Assembly: GCA_963830385.1 (NCBI GenBank)
Contig: CAWHMD010000005.1
Location: forward strand, 1,736,001 to 1,800,000
Reading direction: 5' to 3'
DNA from: Bog-532 sp963830385
GTDB taxonomy: Bacteria > Actinomycetota > Actinomycetes > Streptosporangiales > Streptosporangiaceae
DNA: 64,000 nt
Positions within the stretch are counted from its first letter, which is position 1, and every line of letters starts with the position of its first letter. Below are positions 53,201 to 61,853 of the stretch, one piece after another. The translations under genes were made by a program, and so were the position numbers. A model generated the notes under the pieces. The model saw only the letters and a program-made list of their open reading frames with translations, had not been told where the DNA came from and searched no databases.

Positions 53201-54106
53201 ATGCCCCGGAAGAGTTTTGCGAGGCCCTACTGGCCGCGGCGACGGACCGCGGCCATTACCGTGATCGGCGTCACTGCAGTACTGTTCGCGGCGGCCTGCG
53301 GCAGTGCCCACGGAGAAAGTGGCACCGCAAATACCGCACAAAGTCCAACAACGCAGCCCACTCCGAAGACCACGGCTAAACCAGCGGGGGTAACCGGATC
53401 CTGGAAGCTCATTTTTGACGACGAGTTCAACGCCACCAAACTGGACACCTCGAAATGGTCGACCGGCTGGCTGGCCTCCGGTATCACCGCCCCGGTCAAT
53501 TCCTTTGAAAGGGAATGCTACGACCCGGCCCAGGTGACCGAGGGCGGCGGTTCGCTGAACCTCAGCCTGATCACCAAGACCGAATCGTGCGACATCGCCG
53601 ACCCCCAGTACGCGTCGGGCATCGTCAACACCAACGGCAAGTTCAGCTACACCTACGGCTTCCTGCAGGCCAGGGTGTGGCTGCCGGCCGTGACGGGCAA
53701 TCCGAGCCAGGTCGCGGACTGGCCCGCGGTGTGGACGGACGGCCAGAACTGGCCGGCCGACGGCGAGGACGACATCATGGAGGGCATCAACGGCCACGCC
53801 TGCGCCCATTTCCACAGTGCGGTCAGCCCGGGCGGGGTAGCGGCCGCGCACGGCACGGCCGAGGTGTCCGCCCGATCCGGCTGCGTGAACGAAATCCTGA
53901 CCGGCGGCTGGCACACCTTCGGGGCCAACTGGGAGTCGGGGTCCGTCACCTATTACTACGACGGGAAAGACATCGGCTCGGTGACATCGGGCGTCACTTC
54001 CGCGCCAATGTTCCTGATCCTCAATTACGCGGCCGGAGCGCCTTACCAGTCGCCCAGCACGATGAAGGTCGACTACGTCCGGGTATGGCAGGAGGCCGGC
54101 AATTAG
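53201..54106 (+). CDS. secreted GH16 lipoprotein
   Basis: A 301-aa exported protein with the lipobox LFAAAC (lipidated Cys33), a Thr/Pro/Lys tether and a GH16 domain (about 65-300). The catalytic motif is GEDDIMEGI, with Glu189, Asp191 and Glu194; the residue after the first Glu is Asp instead of the usual Ile/Leu/Val. Typical strands WKLIFDDEFN, GGSLNLSLI, YGFLQARVW and WHTFGANWESGSVTYYYDG are present. With the GH16 gene at 47626 it frames the flippase, suggesting both work on the exported polymer. Confidence 0.87.
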   Translation: MPRKSFARPYWPRRRTAAITVIGVTAVLFAAACGSAHGESGTANTAQSPTTQPTPKTTAKPAGVTGSWKLIFDDEFNATKLDTSKWSTGWLASGITAPVNSFERECYDPAQVTEGGGSLNLSLITKTESCDIADPQYASGIVNTNGKFSYTYGFLQARVWLPAVTGNPSQVADWPAVWTDGQNWPADGEDDIMEGINGHACAHFHSAVSPGGVAAAHGTAEVSARSGCVNEILTGGWHTFGANWESGSVTYYYDGKDIGSVTSGVTSAPMFLILNYAAGAPYQSPSTMKVDYVRVWQEAGN

Positions 54107-54112
54107 CCGGGT

Positions 54113-54135
54113 GCCCCCGGCCCGCGGCCGGGGGC
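54113..54135 (+). terminator. GC hairpin after GH16 lipoprotein gene
   Basis: GCCCCCGGCC pairs perfectly with GGCCGGGGGC around a CGC loop, 7 bp after the stop codon. There is no T run, as is common for actinobacterial terminators. Confidence 0.65.
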
Positions 54136-54263
54136 GCCGTCCGTGGCCGCTGCCGATTTTTCCTGGTTACAGCTGAATGGTCCGCGACAGCGCAGTGTGA
54201 CACTATCGGTTACTTTCGCGGAACTTCGCCCGTAGTCATCCGCCACTGAGCGAGAATGGAACA

Positions 54264-54692
54264 ATGTCCGGTAGATTTCTGAGCACCCTGCCGCCCGCTG
54301 CCCAGCGGGCTGAGCTGCTCGATCTGCTGGCCATGGTCATCGGAGCCGGGCTCATCGTGACCGTGGTCCTGGACGGGCCCACGCTGCCGCGCATCCTGCT
54401 GACCCTCGGGTTCACGTTCTTCGTGCCCGGACGAGCCATCATGACCCACTGGGCGCGGCTGGACCGCTGGTCCCAGGTCGGGATGTCCGTCGTGTTCAGC
54501 CTGTCGGCGCTGACCCTGGTCGCGATGACCGCGCTGTGGGCGCACTACTGGCACCCGATCGGCATCCTCGAGGCCGAGGGCGTGCTGAGCCTGGCCGCCC
54601 TGACGGCCGGCCTGATCCGGCGACGGTGGAGCCCGGCCGGCGATCGCGACCAGTCCGGGCCGCAGCGTCCGTGGTCCCGCGCGGAAGCATGA
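54264..54692 (+). CDS. small membrane protein of the glycan locus
   Basis: A 142-aa protein with three to four hydrophobic helices (LLAMVIGAGLIVTVVL, ILLTLGFTFFVPGRAIM, VGMSVVFSLSALTLVAMTALW, VLSLAALTAGLI). The FFVPGRA stretch resembles the DUF1616-like membrane proteins found in archaeal and actinobacterial polysaccharide loci, but I cannot assign it firmly. It starts 30 bp before the large membrane protein gene in the same direction, and TGTGACACTATCGG lies 55 bp upstream of its ATG. Confidence 0.75.
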   Translation: MSGRFLSTLPPAAQRAELLDLLAMVIGAGLIVTVVLDGPTLPRILLTLGFTFFVPGRAIMTHWARLDRWSQVGMSVVFSLSALTLVAMTALWAHYWHPIGILEAEGVLSLAALTAGLIRRRWSPAGDRDQSGPQRPWSRAEA

Positions 54693-54722
54693 GGGGCGGC
54701 GGGCGAACTGACCGGGAGGCCA

Positions 54723-57494
54723 GTGATTAGCACACGTAGCCGCACCGGGCCGGTCGCGCAGGCGGCCGCGACCCCGGAGCGGCGGTCGGCATTCCACATC
54801 GCAGATGTGCTACTGCCGGTCAGCCTCATCTTGTGGGCGGTCGGCCTCAGCCGCACCGACCCGAACAACCTCAGCGGGTACGGGCTGGTCACCGCGCTGT
54901 CCCCGATCTTCTACGCGGGCGTGGTGCTGCTGGTCATCTCTGCGCTGGCCGAGCTGAGGCGGCCCCGGCCCTCGCGCTGGCGGATGACGGCGCACGCGGC
55001 CTCGCTGGTCGTCATGCTCTACGCGACGCCCGCCATCGTCTACCCGGAGGGGCGCTACTCCTGGCTGTACAAGACGATCGGCGTCGTCCAGTACATCAAC
55101 CATTACGGCCACCTCGACCGGCACATCGACATCTACCAGAACTGGCCGGGTTTCTTCGCGCTGGCCGCCTGGTTCGGGAAGGTGGCCGGGGTCGGCACCC
55201 CGCTCCTGTACGCGAAGTGGGCACAGGTCATCTTCGAACTGGCGGCGCTGCCGCTGCTGTACCTGGCGTACGCGGCGCTGTCGCTGTCGGTCTGGCAGCG
55301 CTGGATGGCGCTGCTGCTGTACGCGGCCAGCAACTGGATCGGCCAGGACTACTACTCGCCGCAGGCGCTGGGCACGATCATCTCGCTCGGCATCATGGCC
55401 ATGCTGCTGCGGTGGCTCTACGGCGGTAACCGCGACCCGCTGACCCGGCGGCGAAGATTCTTCCGGAAACGAGCCGCCGTGCCGCAGGCGGCCCGGCAAC
55501 CGGACCGCTCACCCACCGTGTCCCGGGTCGAGGTGTACGAGGCGTACCGCACCATGCGCGGCTACCAGGGCCCGCCCGGCATCGACGGCATGACGATCAG
55601 GGACTTCGAGCAGCACCTGCCGCGGAACCTGCAGCGGGTGTGGACGCAGCTGCGCGACGGCACCTACAGGCCGTCGCCGATACGGCTCGTCCCGCCGCCG
55701 GGCGGCCGGGGCCGGCCGTTGTCGGTGCTCACCGTGTCCGACATGATCGCCCAGATCGTCATCGCCCGGAAGCTCGAAGCCGAGTTCAGCCGCCGCCGGG
55801 AGAAGGACCGCGAGCGCCTGAGCCAGCGCGCCCGGGTCGCCCCCGGACGGTGGAACGTCGAGGTGGGCGCCCACGCGGTGTTCACCACCTGCCGTCACGA
55901 CCTGCTGCTGCGGGTGGTGGAGTCCGCTACCGACGAGGAGTGGCTGGCCGGTTACGTGAGCCGGTTCCTGCAGGTGGCCGAGCGGCAGCCCGACACCTCG
56001 TCCGGCTCGCGGCGGCTGGGCACCATGCCGGGGTCACCGCTGTCCACGGTGCTGGCCGACCTGTTCCTCTACTACGCGCTCGACCGGTGGGCCATGGACC
56101 ACTTCCCGGAGGTCAAGCTCTTCCGGGAGCTGGACACCGCGGTGGTGCACTGCCAGAGCGAGCACCAGGCCCGGTCGATGCGGGCCGCGATCTGGCAGCG
56201 GCTGGACGACGTCTCGCTGCGGGTGAGCAAGGGCGACATCCGGGTCGACCGGGCCACCCGGGGCGAGCAGACCGAAGTATTCGCCATGCCCCCGGCCGAG
56301 CCGGTCACCCCGTCCGGCCCGGAGCAGATCCAGCAGGACCGGGCGGCCGACCGGGCGGCGAAGGCCCGGGCGCGAGCCAACAGCGGCCGCTCGTGGGCGA
56401 TCCTCATCACGCTGTTCCTGCTGTTCTTCATCTTGTCGTTCACCCACGAGCTGTCCCCGTACATCCTGATCGTCCAGATCGCGGTGCTGGCCGGCGGCCG
56501 GCTGCTGCGGCCGCGCTGGCTCCCGATCGCGTTCGCCGCGATCGCGTTCGGGTACCTGCTGCCGCGGCTGGCCTACGTCAACAGCACCTACGGCCTGCTC
56601 AGCTCCATCGGCAGCTTCTTCAGCAACGTGGCGCCGCCGTCGGCGACGACCGACACCCTGGTCACCATCCCCAGCGCCCAGATCTTCGACCAGCGCACCG
56701 CCGACATTCTGTCGCTGCTGATGTGGCTGCTGGCCGTCATCGGGGCCTGGCGGCGGCGGCGGTCGGGGCGAACGGTGCTGGCCCTGTTCGCGCTGACCTT
56801 CTCCCCCGCCCTGGTGCTGGCCGCGCAGGCCTACGGCAACGAGGGAGTGCTGCGGGTCTACCTGTTCTCGCTGCCGTGGGCGGCCGCGCTGGCGGCCGCG
56901 GCCCTGGAGCCGCGCAGCGCGACCCTGAGCCGGATCTCGGCCCAGCTCCGGGGGCTGCGCCCGGGCACCGGGCCCGAACGCGGGGCCAAGCGCCGGGCCG
57001 TGCTGAACTGGGTCCGCCCGGCTCTCGGGCTGGGCCTGGTGCTGGCGCTGTTCTTCCCCGCCTTCTTCGGTGACGACGCCTCCAACATCATGACCAAGAG
57101 CGAGACCGACATCATCTACCAGTTCCTGCAGACCGCGAAGCTGGGACCGATCTACAGCGCGGGCGACAACGCCCCTCAGCAGGACACCTGGCGCTACCCC
57201 GATTTCCAGATGCCGACCATCTTCGGCACCGGGGACGGGGATCCGCTGGTCACCAAGGCGACGCCGGACCTGGCGGACATCATCGCCAAGGACTCGCTCA
57301 CCTACACCAAGAACAAGCAGCCCGCGTACGTGATGATCTCGCCGAGCATGCTGCAGTACAGCATCGCCTTCGGCGAGACACCGGCAAGCAGCTACACGAT
57401 CTTGATCAACTCACTGAACAAGTCTCCCAAGTGGAAACTCCTGGTCAACAAGGACGGCACGTCCATCTACGAGCTGCCGCCCGGGCAAGGCTGA
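54723..57494 (+). CDS. glycan-locus membrane protein with embedded RT-like domain
   Basis: A 923-aa protein. Membrane spans occupy residues about 27-235 and 557-785, and a soluble C-terminal part (about 790-923) ends the protein. Motifs GQDYYSPQA (207-215) and HELSPY (575-580) resemble blocks of GT-C-like membrane proteins of actinobacterial glycan loci. Between them, in a cytoplasmic loop, residues about 265-512 match the fingers and palm of group II intron-type reverse transcriptases: GIDGMT, LRDGTYRPSPIR, GRGRPLSVLTVSD, HDLLL, GSPLSTVLADLFLYYALDRW. The motif A Asp is Gly382, YADD is RELD-T (468-472), so polymerase activity is unlikely. No thumb/maturase or endonuclease domain is seen. The reading frame and codon use are continuous. 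GTG 54723 follows GGGAGG. Confidence 0.85.
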   Translation: MISTRSRTGPVAQAAATPERRSAFHIADVLLPVSLILWAVGLSRTDPNNLSGYGLVTALSPIFYAGVVLLVISALAELRRPRPSRWRMTAHAASLVVMLYATPAIVYPEGRYSWLYKTIGVVQYINHYGHLDRHIDIYQNWPGFFALAAWFGKVAGVGTPLLYAKWAQVIFELAALPLLYLAYAALSLSVWQRWMALLLYAASNWIGQDYYSPQALGTIISLGIMAMLLRWLYGGNRDPLTRRRRFFRKRAAVPQAARQPDRSPTVSRVEVYEAYRTMRGYQGPPGIDGMTIRDFEQHLPRNLQRVWTQLRDGTYRPSPIRLVPPPGGRGRPLSVLTVSDMIAQIVIARKLEAEFSRRREKDRERLSQRARVAPGRWNVEVGAHAVFTTCRHDLLLRVVESATDEEWLAGYVSRFLQVAERQPDTSSGSRRLGTMPGSPLSTVLADLFLYYALDRWAMDHFPEVKLFRELDTAVVHCQSEHQARSMRAAIWQRLDDVSLRVSKGDIRVDRATRGEQTEVFAMPPAEPVTPSGPEQIQQDRAADRAAKARARANSGRSWAILITLFLLFFILSFTHELSPYILIVQIAVLAGGRLLRPRWLPIAFAAIAFGYLLPRLAYVNSTYGLLSSIGSFFSNVAPPSATTDTLVTIPSAQIFDQRTADILSLLMWLLAVIGAWRRRRSGRTVLALFALTFSPALVLAAQAYGNEGVLRVYLFSLPWAAALAAAALEPRSATLSRISAQLRGLRPGTGPERGAKRRAVLNWVRPALGLGLVLALFFPAFFGDDASNIMTKSETDIIYQFLQTAKLGPIYSAGDNAPQQDTWRYPDFQMPTIFGTGDGDPLVTKATPDLADIIAKDSLTYTKNKQPAYVMISPSMLQYSIAFGETPASSYTILINSLNKSPKWKLLVNKDGTSIYELPPGQG
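55515..56258 (+). other. reverse-transcriptase-like domain inside the membrane protein
   Basis: Residues about 265-512 of the preceding CDS. Against the canonical group II pattern, the motif A block aligns without gaps over 20 positions (W377 to L396): aspartate to Gly382, FFD to V-F-T, while HDLLL is kept. Motif B keeps GSPLS but has MPG where PQG is usual. Motif C RYADDFVVLC becomes R-E-L-D-T-A-V-V-H-C, keeping one Asp. The segment after it (EHQARSMRAAIWQRLDD, LRVSKGDIRV) matches the end of the palm. Confidence 0.8.
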
Positions 57495-57531
57495 GCTACG
57501 TGTCCCGGCGCCTGGCGTGAAGAGGGAAGGC

Positions 57532-58560
57532 ATGAGCGACAACGGGGACGCAGCTGCGCCCCGGGTGACGGTGGTGACGCCCGCCTACAACGTCGCCCAG
57601 TACATCGGTGAGGCCGTGGACTCGGTGCTGCGGCAGACGTTCACCGACTTCGAATACCTGGTGGTGGACGACGGCTCCCAGGACAACTCGGTGGAGGTCG
57701 TCCGGCAGCACGCGGGTCACGATCCGCGGTTCCGGCTGGTCCCGGGTGAGCACCGGGGGCTGAGCGCGGTGCGGAACACCGGCATCCGGGAGGCCCGCGG
57801 GCAGTACATCGCCTACCTGGACGGCGACGACCGGTGGCACCCCCAGTTCCTGGAACGCCAGGTCGCCCTGATCGAGTCGCTGCCGCCCGACGTGGGCCTG
57901 GTGTTCAGCCGCTGCCGGCTGATCCTGGAGAACGGGACCGTGGTCTTCTACCAGTGGCAGCGATCCGGTCGCTACGACTTCGACGACTTCCTGGTCGGCA
58001 GCAATCCCGCCCGCTGTGGCAGCTCGCTGCTGATCCGCCGGTCGTGCTTCGAGGACGTCGGCACCTTCGACGAGGACCTGGCCAGCGTCGAGGACCTGGA
58101 GATGTGGCTCCGGATCGCCGAGGGTTCGAAGACCCCGGTGCTCTGGGGCAGCAAGCACTTCCTGGTCGACCTGCGGTTGCGGCCCGGCCAGGTCACCCGC
58201 GACCGGTCGGCCAGCGACAACGCCATGCGCAAGCTGCTCGACGGTCAGTCCGGCAAGCTCCAGCGGCTGCCCGCGGGCCTGGCCTACGTGCGGCCGGCCC
58301 TGGCGGCCTACAAGTACGCCGGCAACGACAGCCTGGCCGACGAGTGGGCGGCCAAGGCCCGCTCGGCCGGGCCCGGCCAGCTGCTTCGCAGCGTGGCCGG
58401 GGTCCGGATGCTGTTCTGGAACACCTTGTCCCCGGCCGGCCGCCAGGCGGTCCGGTCAGCGCAGGATTCGACCCGGGAAGCGGTCAAGGCCGCCAACCTG
58501 GCGCTACGCGGCGGCGTCGGTTCGCGGCGGGCAAGCCGTAACGAGGGGATCTCCCGATGA
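57532..58560 (+). CDS. family 2 glycosyltransferase
   Basis: A 342-aa GT-A enzyme: RVTVVTPAYNVAQYIGEAVD, LVVDDGSQDNS, GLSAVRNTGIREARGQYIAYLDGDDRW (DxD), followed by acceptor-side strands RCRLILENGTVVFYQW and a TFDEDLASVEDLEMWLR block whose ED is the presumed catalytic acidic pair. No membrane spans. ATG 57532 directly follows AGAGGGAAGG; GTG 57517 is an alternative. It is the first of three tandem genes with the membrane protein upstream, and its stop overlaps the next glycosyltransferase by ATGA. Confidence 0.9.
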   Translation: MSDNGDAAAPRVTVVTPAYNVAQYIGEAVDSVLRQTFTDFEYLVVDDGSQDNSVEVVRQHAGHDPRFRLVPGEHRGLSAVRNTGIREARGQYIAYLDGDDRWHPQFLERQVALIESLPPDVGLVFSRCRLILENGTVVFYQWQRSGRYDFDDFLVGSNPARCGSSLLIRRSCFEDVGTFDEDLASVEDLEMWLRIAEGSKTPVLWGSKHFLVDLRLRPGQVTRDRSASDNAMRKLLDGQSGKLQRLPAGLAYVRPALAAYKYAGNDSLADEWAAKARSAGPGQLLRSVAGVRMLFWNTLSPAGRQAVRSAQDSTREAVKAANLALRGGVGSRRASRNEGISR

Positions 58561-59858
58561 AACCGCCCATCCGCATTGGCGAGCTCGAGCTGAGCGAGCC
58601 GATCCGGGACATCGAGCTGCCGGACGGCCCCGACGGGACCCCCTACACCGAGGTTCGCCTGCTGGTCCGGCTGCACCGGGCCCCGGTCGGGCACGTGCAC
58701 CTGTCCCCCGGTGCGCTCGACCGGGCCACCATCACGGCCGAGGTCTGGCGGCAGCTCGGGCCCGCGATCAACCAGCAGCGGGCGACGGACGGCCTGCCGG
58801 CCCTGGACACCCTGCTCACCGACGGCGTGCCCGCCGGCGATTCGGCGAATGAGCTCCTGGACGGCCCGCTGGGGAAGGAACCGCCGGTCAGCGTGGTCCT
58901 GTGCACCCGGGACCGGCCGCAGGGAGCGGTGACCGCGGTGCGCGGCCTGCTCGCGCTGGACTATCCACGGTTCGAGGTGGTCCTGGTGGACAACGCACCG
59001 ACCTCCGAGGCGACCAAGGACGCGGTGCTGGCCGCGTTCGGCGACGACCCGCGGTTCCGGTACGTCCGCGAGCCGCGGCCCGGCCTGTCGTGCGCCCGTA
59101 ACCGCGGCGCCGCCGAAGCCAACGCCGAGATCGTCGCGTTCACCGACGACGACGTCGTCCGGGTCGACCCGTGGTGGCTGCACGGCATCGTCCGCGGCTT
59201 CAACCGGGCCACCGACGTGGGCTGCGTGACCGGCCTGATCCCGACCGCCGCGCTGGACAACGCGCTGCAGCTGTACTTCGACCAGCGGGAGGCGTGGGAC
59301 GCGTTCTGCGAGACGCGGATCTACGACCTGACCGAGCACCGCGACGACTCACCGCTGTACCCGTACTCGGCCGGCATCTTCGGCGCGGGCGCGAACTTCG
59401 CGGTCACCCGGAGCGTGCTCAAGGAACTGGACGGATTCGACGAGGCGCTCGGGGCCGGCACGCCCAGCGGCGGTGGCGAGGACCTCGACATCTTCGTCCG
59501 GACCGTGCTGGCCGGGCACCGGCTGGTGCACGAGCCGTCGGCGATCGTCTGGCACAACCACCGGTCCAGCCTCGACGGCCTGTCCAAGCAGATGCGGTCC
59601 TACGGCTCCGGGTTCACCGCTTCGCTCACCTCGTTGCTGCTGCGGAGCGGGAAGGCCCGGCGCGAGCTGCCGTCCAAGGTCCTGCGCGGGGGCAGCCGGG
59701 TCGCCTCCATCGGCGAGCGGACCAACGACAACCCGGTGCTGCCGACCGGCATGATCAGGCGGGAGTACGTGGGCATGGTGATCGGCCCGTGGCTCTACCT
59801 CAGGGGGCGTTTCCGGCGGCGCCGTCCAGCCGGGCTACCTGCTGCATTCGGCCGGTGA
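58557..59858 (+). CDS. two-domain family 2 glycosyltransferase (type A)
   Basis: A 433-aa protein. Residues 1-110 form an extra N-terminal domain (IRIGELELSEPIRDIELPDG, TEVRLLVRLHRAPVGHVHL) that I do not recognise. Residues about 112-380 are a GT2 domain: VSVVLCTRDRPQGAVTAVRG, VVLVDNAPTSE, GLSCARNRGAAEANAEIVAFTDDDVV (DDD metal site), GANFAVTRSVL and GGGEDLDIF. The same architecture recurs in the gene at 61854. The 3' end overlaps the convergent glycosyltransferase by 59 bp. Confidence 0.9.
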   Translation: MKPPIRIGELELSEPIRDIELPDGPDGTPYTEVRLLVRLHRAPVGHVHLSPGALDRATITAEVWRQLGPAINQQRATDGLPALDTLLTDGVPAGDSANELLDGPLGKEPPVSVVLCTRDRPQGAVTAVRGLLALDYPRFEVVLVDNAPTSEATKDAVLAAFGDDPRFRYVREPRPGLSCARNRGAAEANAEIVAFTDDDVVRVDPWWLHGIVRGFNRATDVGCVTGLIPTAALDNALQLYFDQREAWDAFCETRIYDLTEHRDDSPLYPYSAGIFGAGANFAVTRSVLKELDGFDEALGAGTPSGGGEDLDIFVRTVLAGHRLVHEPSAIVWHNHRSSLDGLSKQMRSYGSGFTASLTSLLLRSGKARRELPSKVLRGGSRVASIGERTNDNPVLPTGMIRREYVGMVIGPWLYLRGRFRRRRPAGLPAAFGR

Positions 59859-60768
59859 GATAGCCACCCGCGGCGCTGGCCAGCCCGGCCAGGCTGGCCA
59901 GCATCCGGGTCACCGCGGACCCGTCCCCGGCCACCAGCGCGCTTGACTCGCGCAGCAGGGCCTTGGGGATGATCAGCGCCGCGTGGCGCCGCTCGCGCTC
60001 CAGCCCGGAGCCGGAACCGGCCAGCCGGACCACGTCGGCCTTGGACTGGCCCTCGTGCCAGCAGCGGCTGAGGAAGTAGCTGAACCGCAGCCGCTCCGGC
60101 CCGACGTTGTGGTCCACGGCCGCGTCCGGCACGTACATCACGGCCGAGCCGGGCTGCCGGGCGGTCAGCCGGATGGCGAGCTCGGTCTCCTCACAGCCAC
60201 GGGTGTTGGCGCCCTTACGGCCCATCGTGGCGTTGAAGCCGCCGGCCTCGAGCGCGGCCCGGGTCCGCATGCTCATATTGGCGCCGATCGGATTGCGGAC
60301 CTCGCCGACCGATTTGGGCAGGCCCCGGTAGCTGCAGCCGATGACCCAGTAGAACTCGGGCGGGAACCAGGACGGCGGCAGCTCGGGCCACAGCGGGTGC
60401 ACGGCACCGCCCGTGGAGACCACGTCGCTGCTGGTGTACGGCTGGACCAGGGCCGTCAGCCAGCCGGGGCGGGCCTCGGCGTCGTCGTCCAGGAACGCGG
60501 TGATCGGCTGGGTGGCCGCCCGCAGGCCGGTGTTGCGGGCGCCGGACAGCCCGGGCGGGCCGTCGTTCTCCAGCACGGTGACGCCGGTCAGCTCACGCTG
60601 GGCGCGGGCCGCCATGTCCGGATTGGAGTCCACCACCAGCAGGAGCTGGGCGGGCTCGGGGTCCTGGCCGAGGACCGACTTGACGGCTGCGCAGGTCTGC
60701 TCCCAGCGTCGCTCGGTGTAGCAGCAGATCACGACGCTCACACCAGGATCGCTGCGCGGCTCGGACAT
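59800..60768 (-). CDS. family 2 glycosyltransferase
   Basis: A 322-aa GT-A enzyme: VSVVICCYTERRWEQTCAAV, LLLVVDSNPDMAARA, GLSGARNTGLRAATQPITAFLDDDAEARPGW, NPIGANMSMRTRAALEAGGF and GCEETELAIRL (the catalytic ED/EE region). A C-terminal helix region may touch the membrane. ATG 60768 follows GGAGGA; starts at 60807 or 60861 lack ribosome sites. It is transcribed from the 1-kb gene-free region and converges on its neighbour. Confidence 0.88.
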   Translation of the reverse strand: MSEPRSDPGVSVVICCYTERRWEQTCAAVKSVLGQDPEPAQLLLVVDSNPDMAARAQRELTGVTVLENDGPPGLSGARNTGLRAATQPITAFLDDDAEARPGWLTALVQPYTSSDVVSTGGAVHPLWPELPPSWFPPEFYWVIGCSYRGLPKSVGEVRNPIGANMSMRTRAALEAGGFNATMGRKGANTRGCEETELAIRLTARQPGSAVMYVPDAAVDHNVGPERLRFSYFLSRCWHEGQSKADVVRLAGSGSGLERERRHAALIIPKALLRESSALVAGDGSAVTRMLASLAGLASAAGGYLTGRMQQVARLDGAAGNAP

Positions 60769-61853
60769 GCGTTGACCGTCCTCCGTCCAGTCTTGGGGTT
60801 GCGTCATCAGAATCCGACAACGGCATCCCTGTGATGCATGGGTAGAGGCGGCCGTTCGCAACCGCCGTACCAGCTGTACGGCCAGGCTGCGCCGCCCGCG
60901 TGTGACCGCGACCTCGTCGCCGCTGTCAGCCGGCCCGAGCTGCGCACCACCGCGTGTGTGCTCAGCCCGAATACTATCGGGCCAGATCGCCGGGCAGGGC
61001 TTTTATCCCGATAGTCCTATATTTCACAGAAAAAGCTAAGAAGATCCTCAGAAAGTAAGCCGCAGCAGGGTGCTTAAGCTGCGAATTCATGACATCGGGC
61101 ACCCGAACGCCCCGCAGCTTGAGCCAACAAACCCGACAATACACGCTTTACGTCACAAATCGGCACCTTAGCTGAGGGTTTTCTCCACGCTGCCTGAGTG
61201 CAAATTTGATCGTTCTGGTGGCAGCTGAAAGCCAGCCGCTCTTACCCTCCAAACATGTCGAGCCTTTCCCTGATAAAGCCGTCTGCAGGCAGTTTTGGCG
61301 GGCAGGGAAGGCGCAACTTCACCACGTGCGAACGCGACACCAAAAATTGTGCGCAACGGTTACTTTCTGACCTTGCACCAGGCCCGGCCGACCCGGAGTG
61401 ACAGAGAGTGCCAGGCCGGTGCGGACGGGTGACCGTGACCGATGTCATACCGGATGCCGGCGCCGGGGCCCTGGACCGGCCGGACCTCGCCATAGCAGAT
61501 CCTGACGGGCGCAAACGCGCTGGTAACGAGGGTGGCTTATCGATGGGTTATCCAGAAGTGATCGGCCAGTGACTTTTTATTACATTCCGTAATTGCCGAT
61601 GCGCACCGATGGGCATTGTCCCGGCTATTTTACTTTCCGTAGCGAAAGTATTACTGACAGCTTTAGGATTTTCGCGTGTTTTCTCAATAAGCCGTGGCAA
61701 AGCTTGCTAAGTTGATCACCGATCGCCCCCAGCATAGTCCTGGGCCTCTTCATACTGCCTGACCGGGGAAGACGTTTTTCCGTTATTGCTCGGCCTGTTT
61801 TAGGTGCACTAAGCGTTTGTCTGCGCTGCGACCTGATAGCGGATAGGAGACGC
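60769..61853. other. 1.1-kb gene-free region
   Basis: The longest non-coding stretch of the window, AT-richer than average. It holds the inverted repeat at 60973-61015, a small hairpin CCCAG-N7-CTGGG near 61729, and the promoters of the two flanking glycosyltransferases. Open frames present are short and lack ribosome sites. A long 5' leader or a non-coding RNA is possible, but I see no known RNA family. Confidence 0.5.
60973..61015. repeat. inverted repeat ACTATCGGG ... CCCGATAGT
   Basis: Perfect 9-bp arms separated by 25 bp, 205-247 bp upstream of the leftward glycosyltransferase. The arm is the same ACTATCGG string seen near 51006 (minus strand) and 54202. Confidence 0.6.

Noticed and set aside
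55515..56258. Group II intron or retron inserted in the membrane protein gene
   Set aside because: The host frame is continuous, there is no intron 5' GUGYG or domain V/VI structure by eye, no maturase/endonuclease part and no msr/msd-like repeat; a fused domain explains it better.
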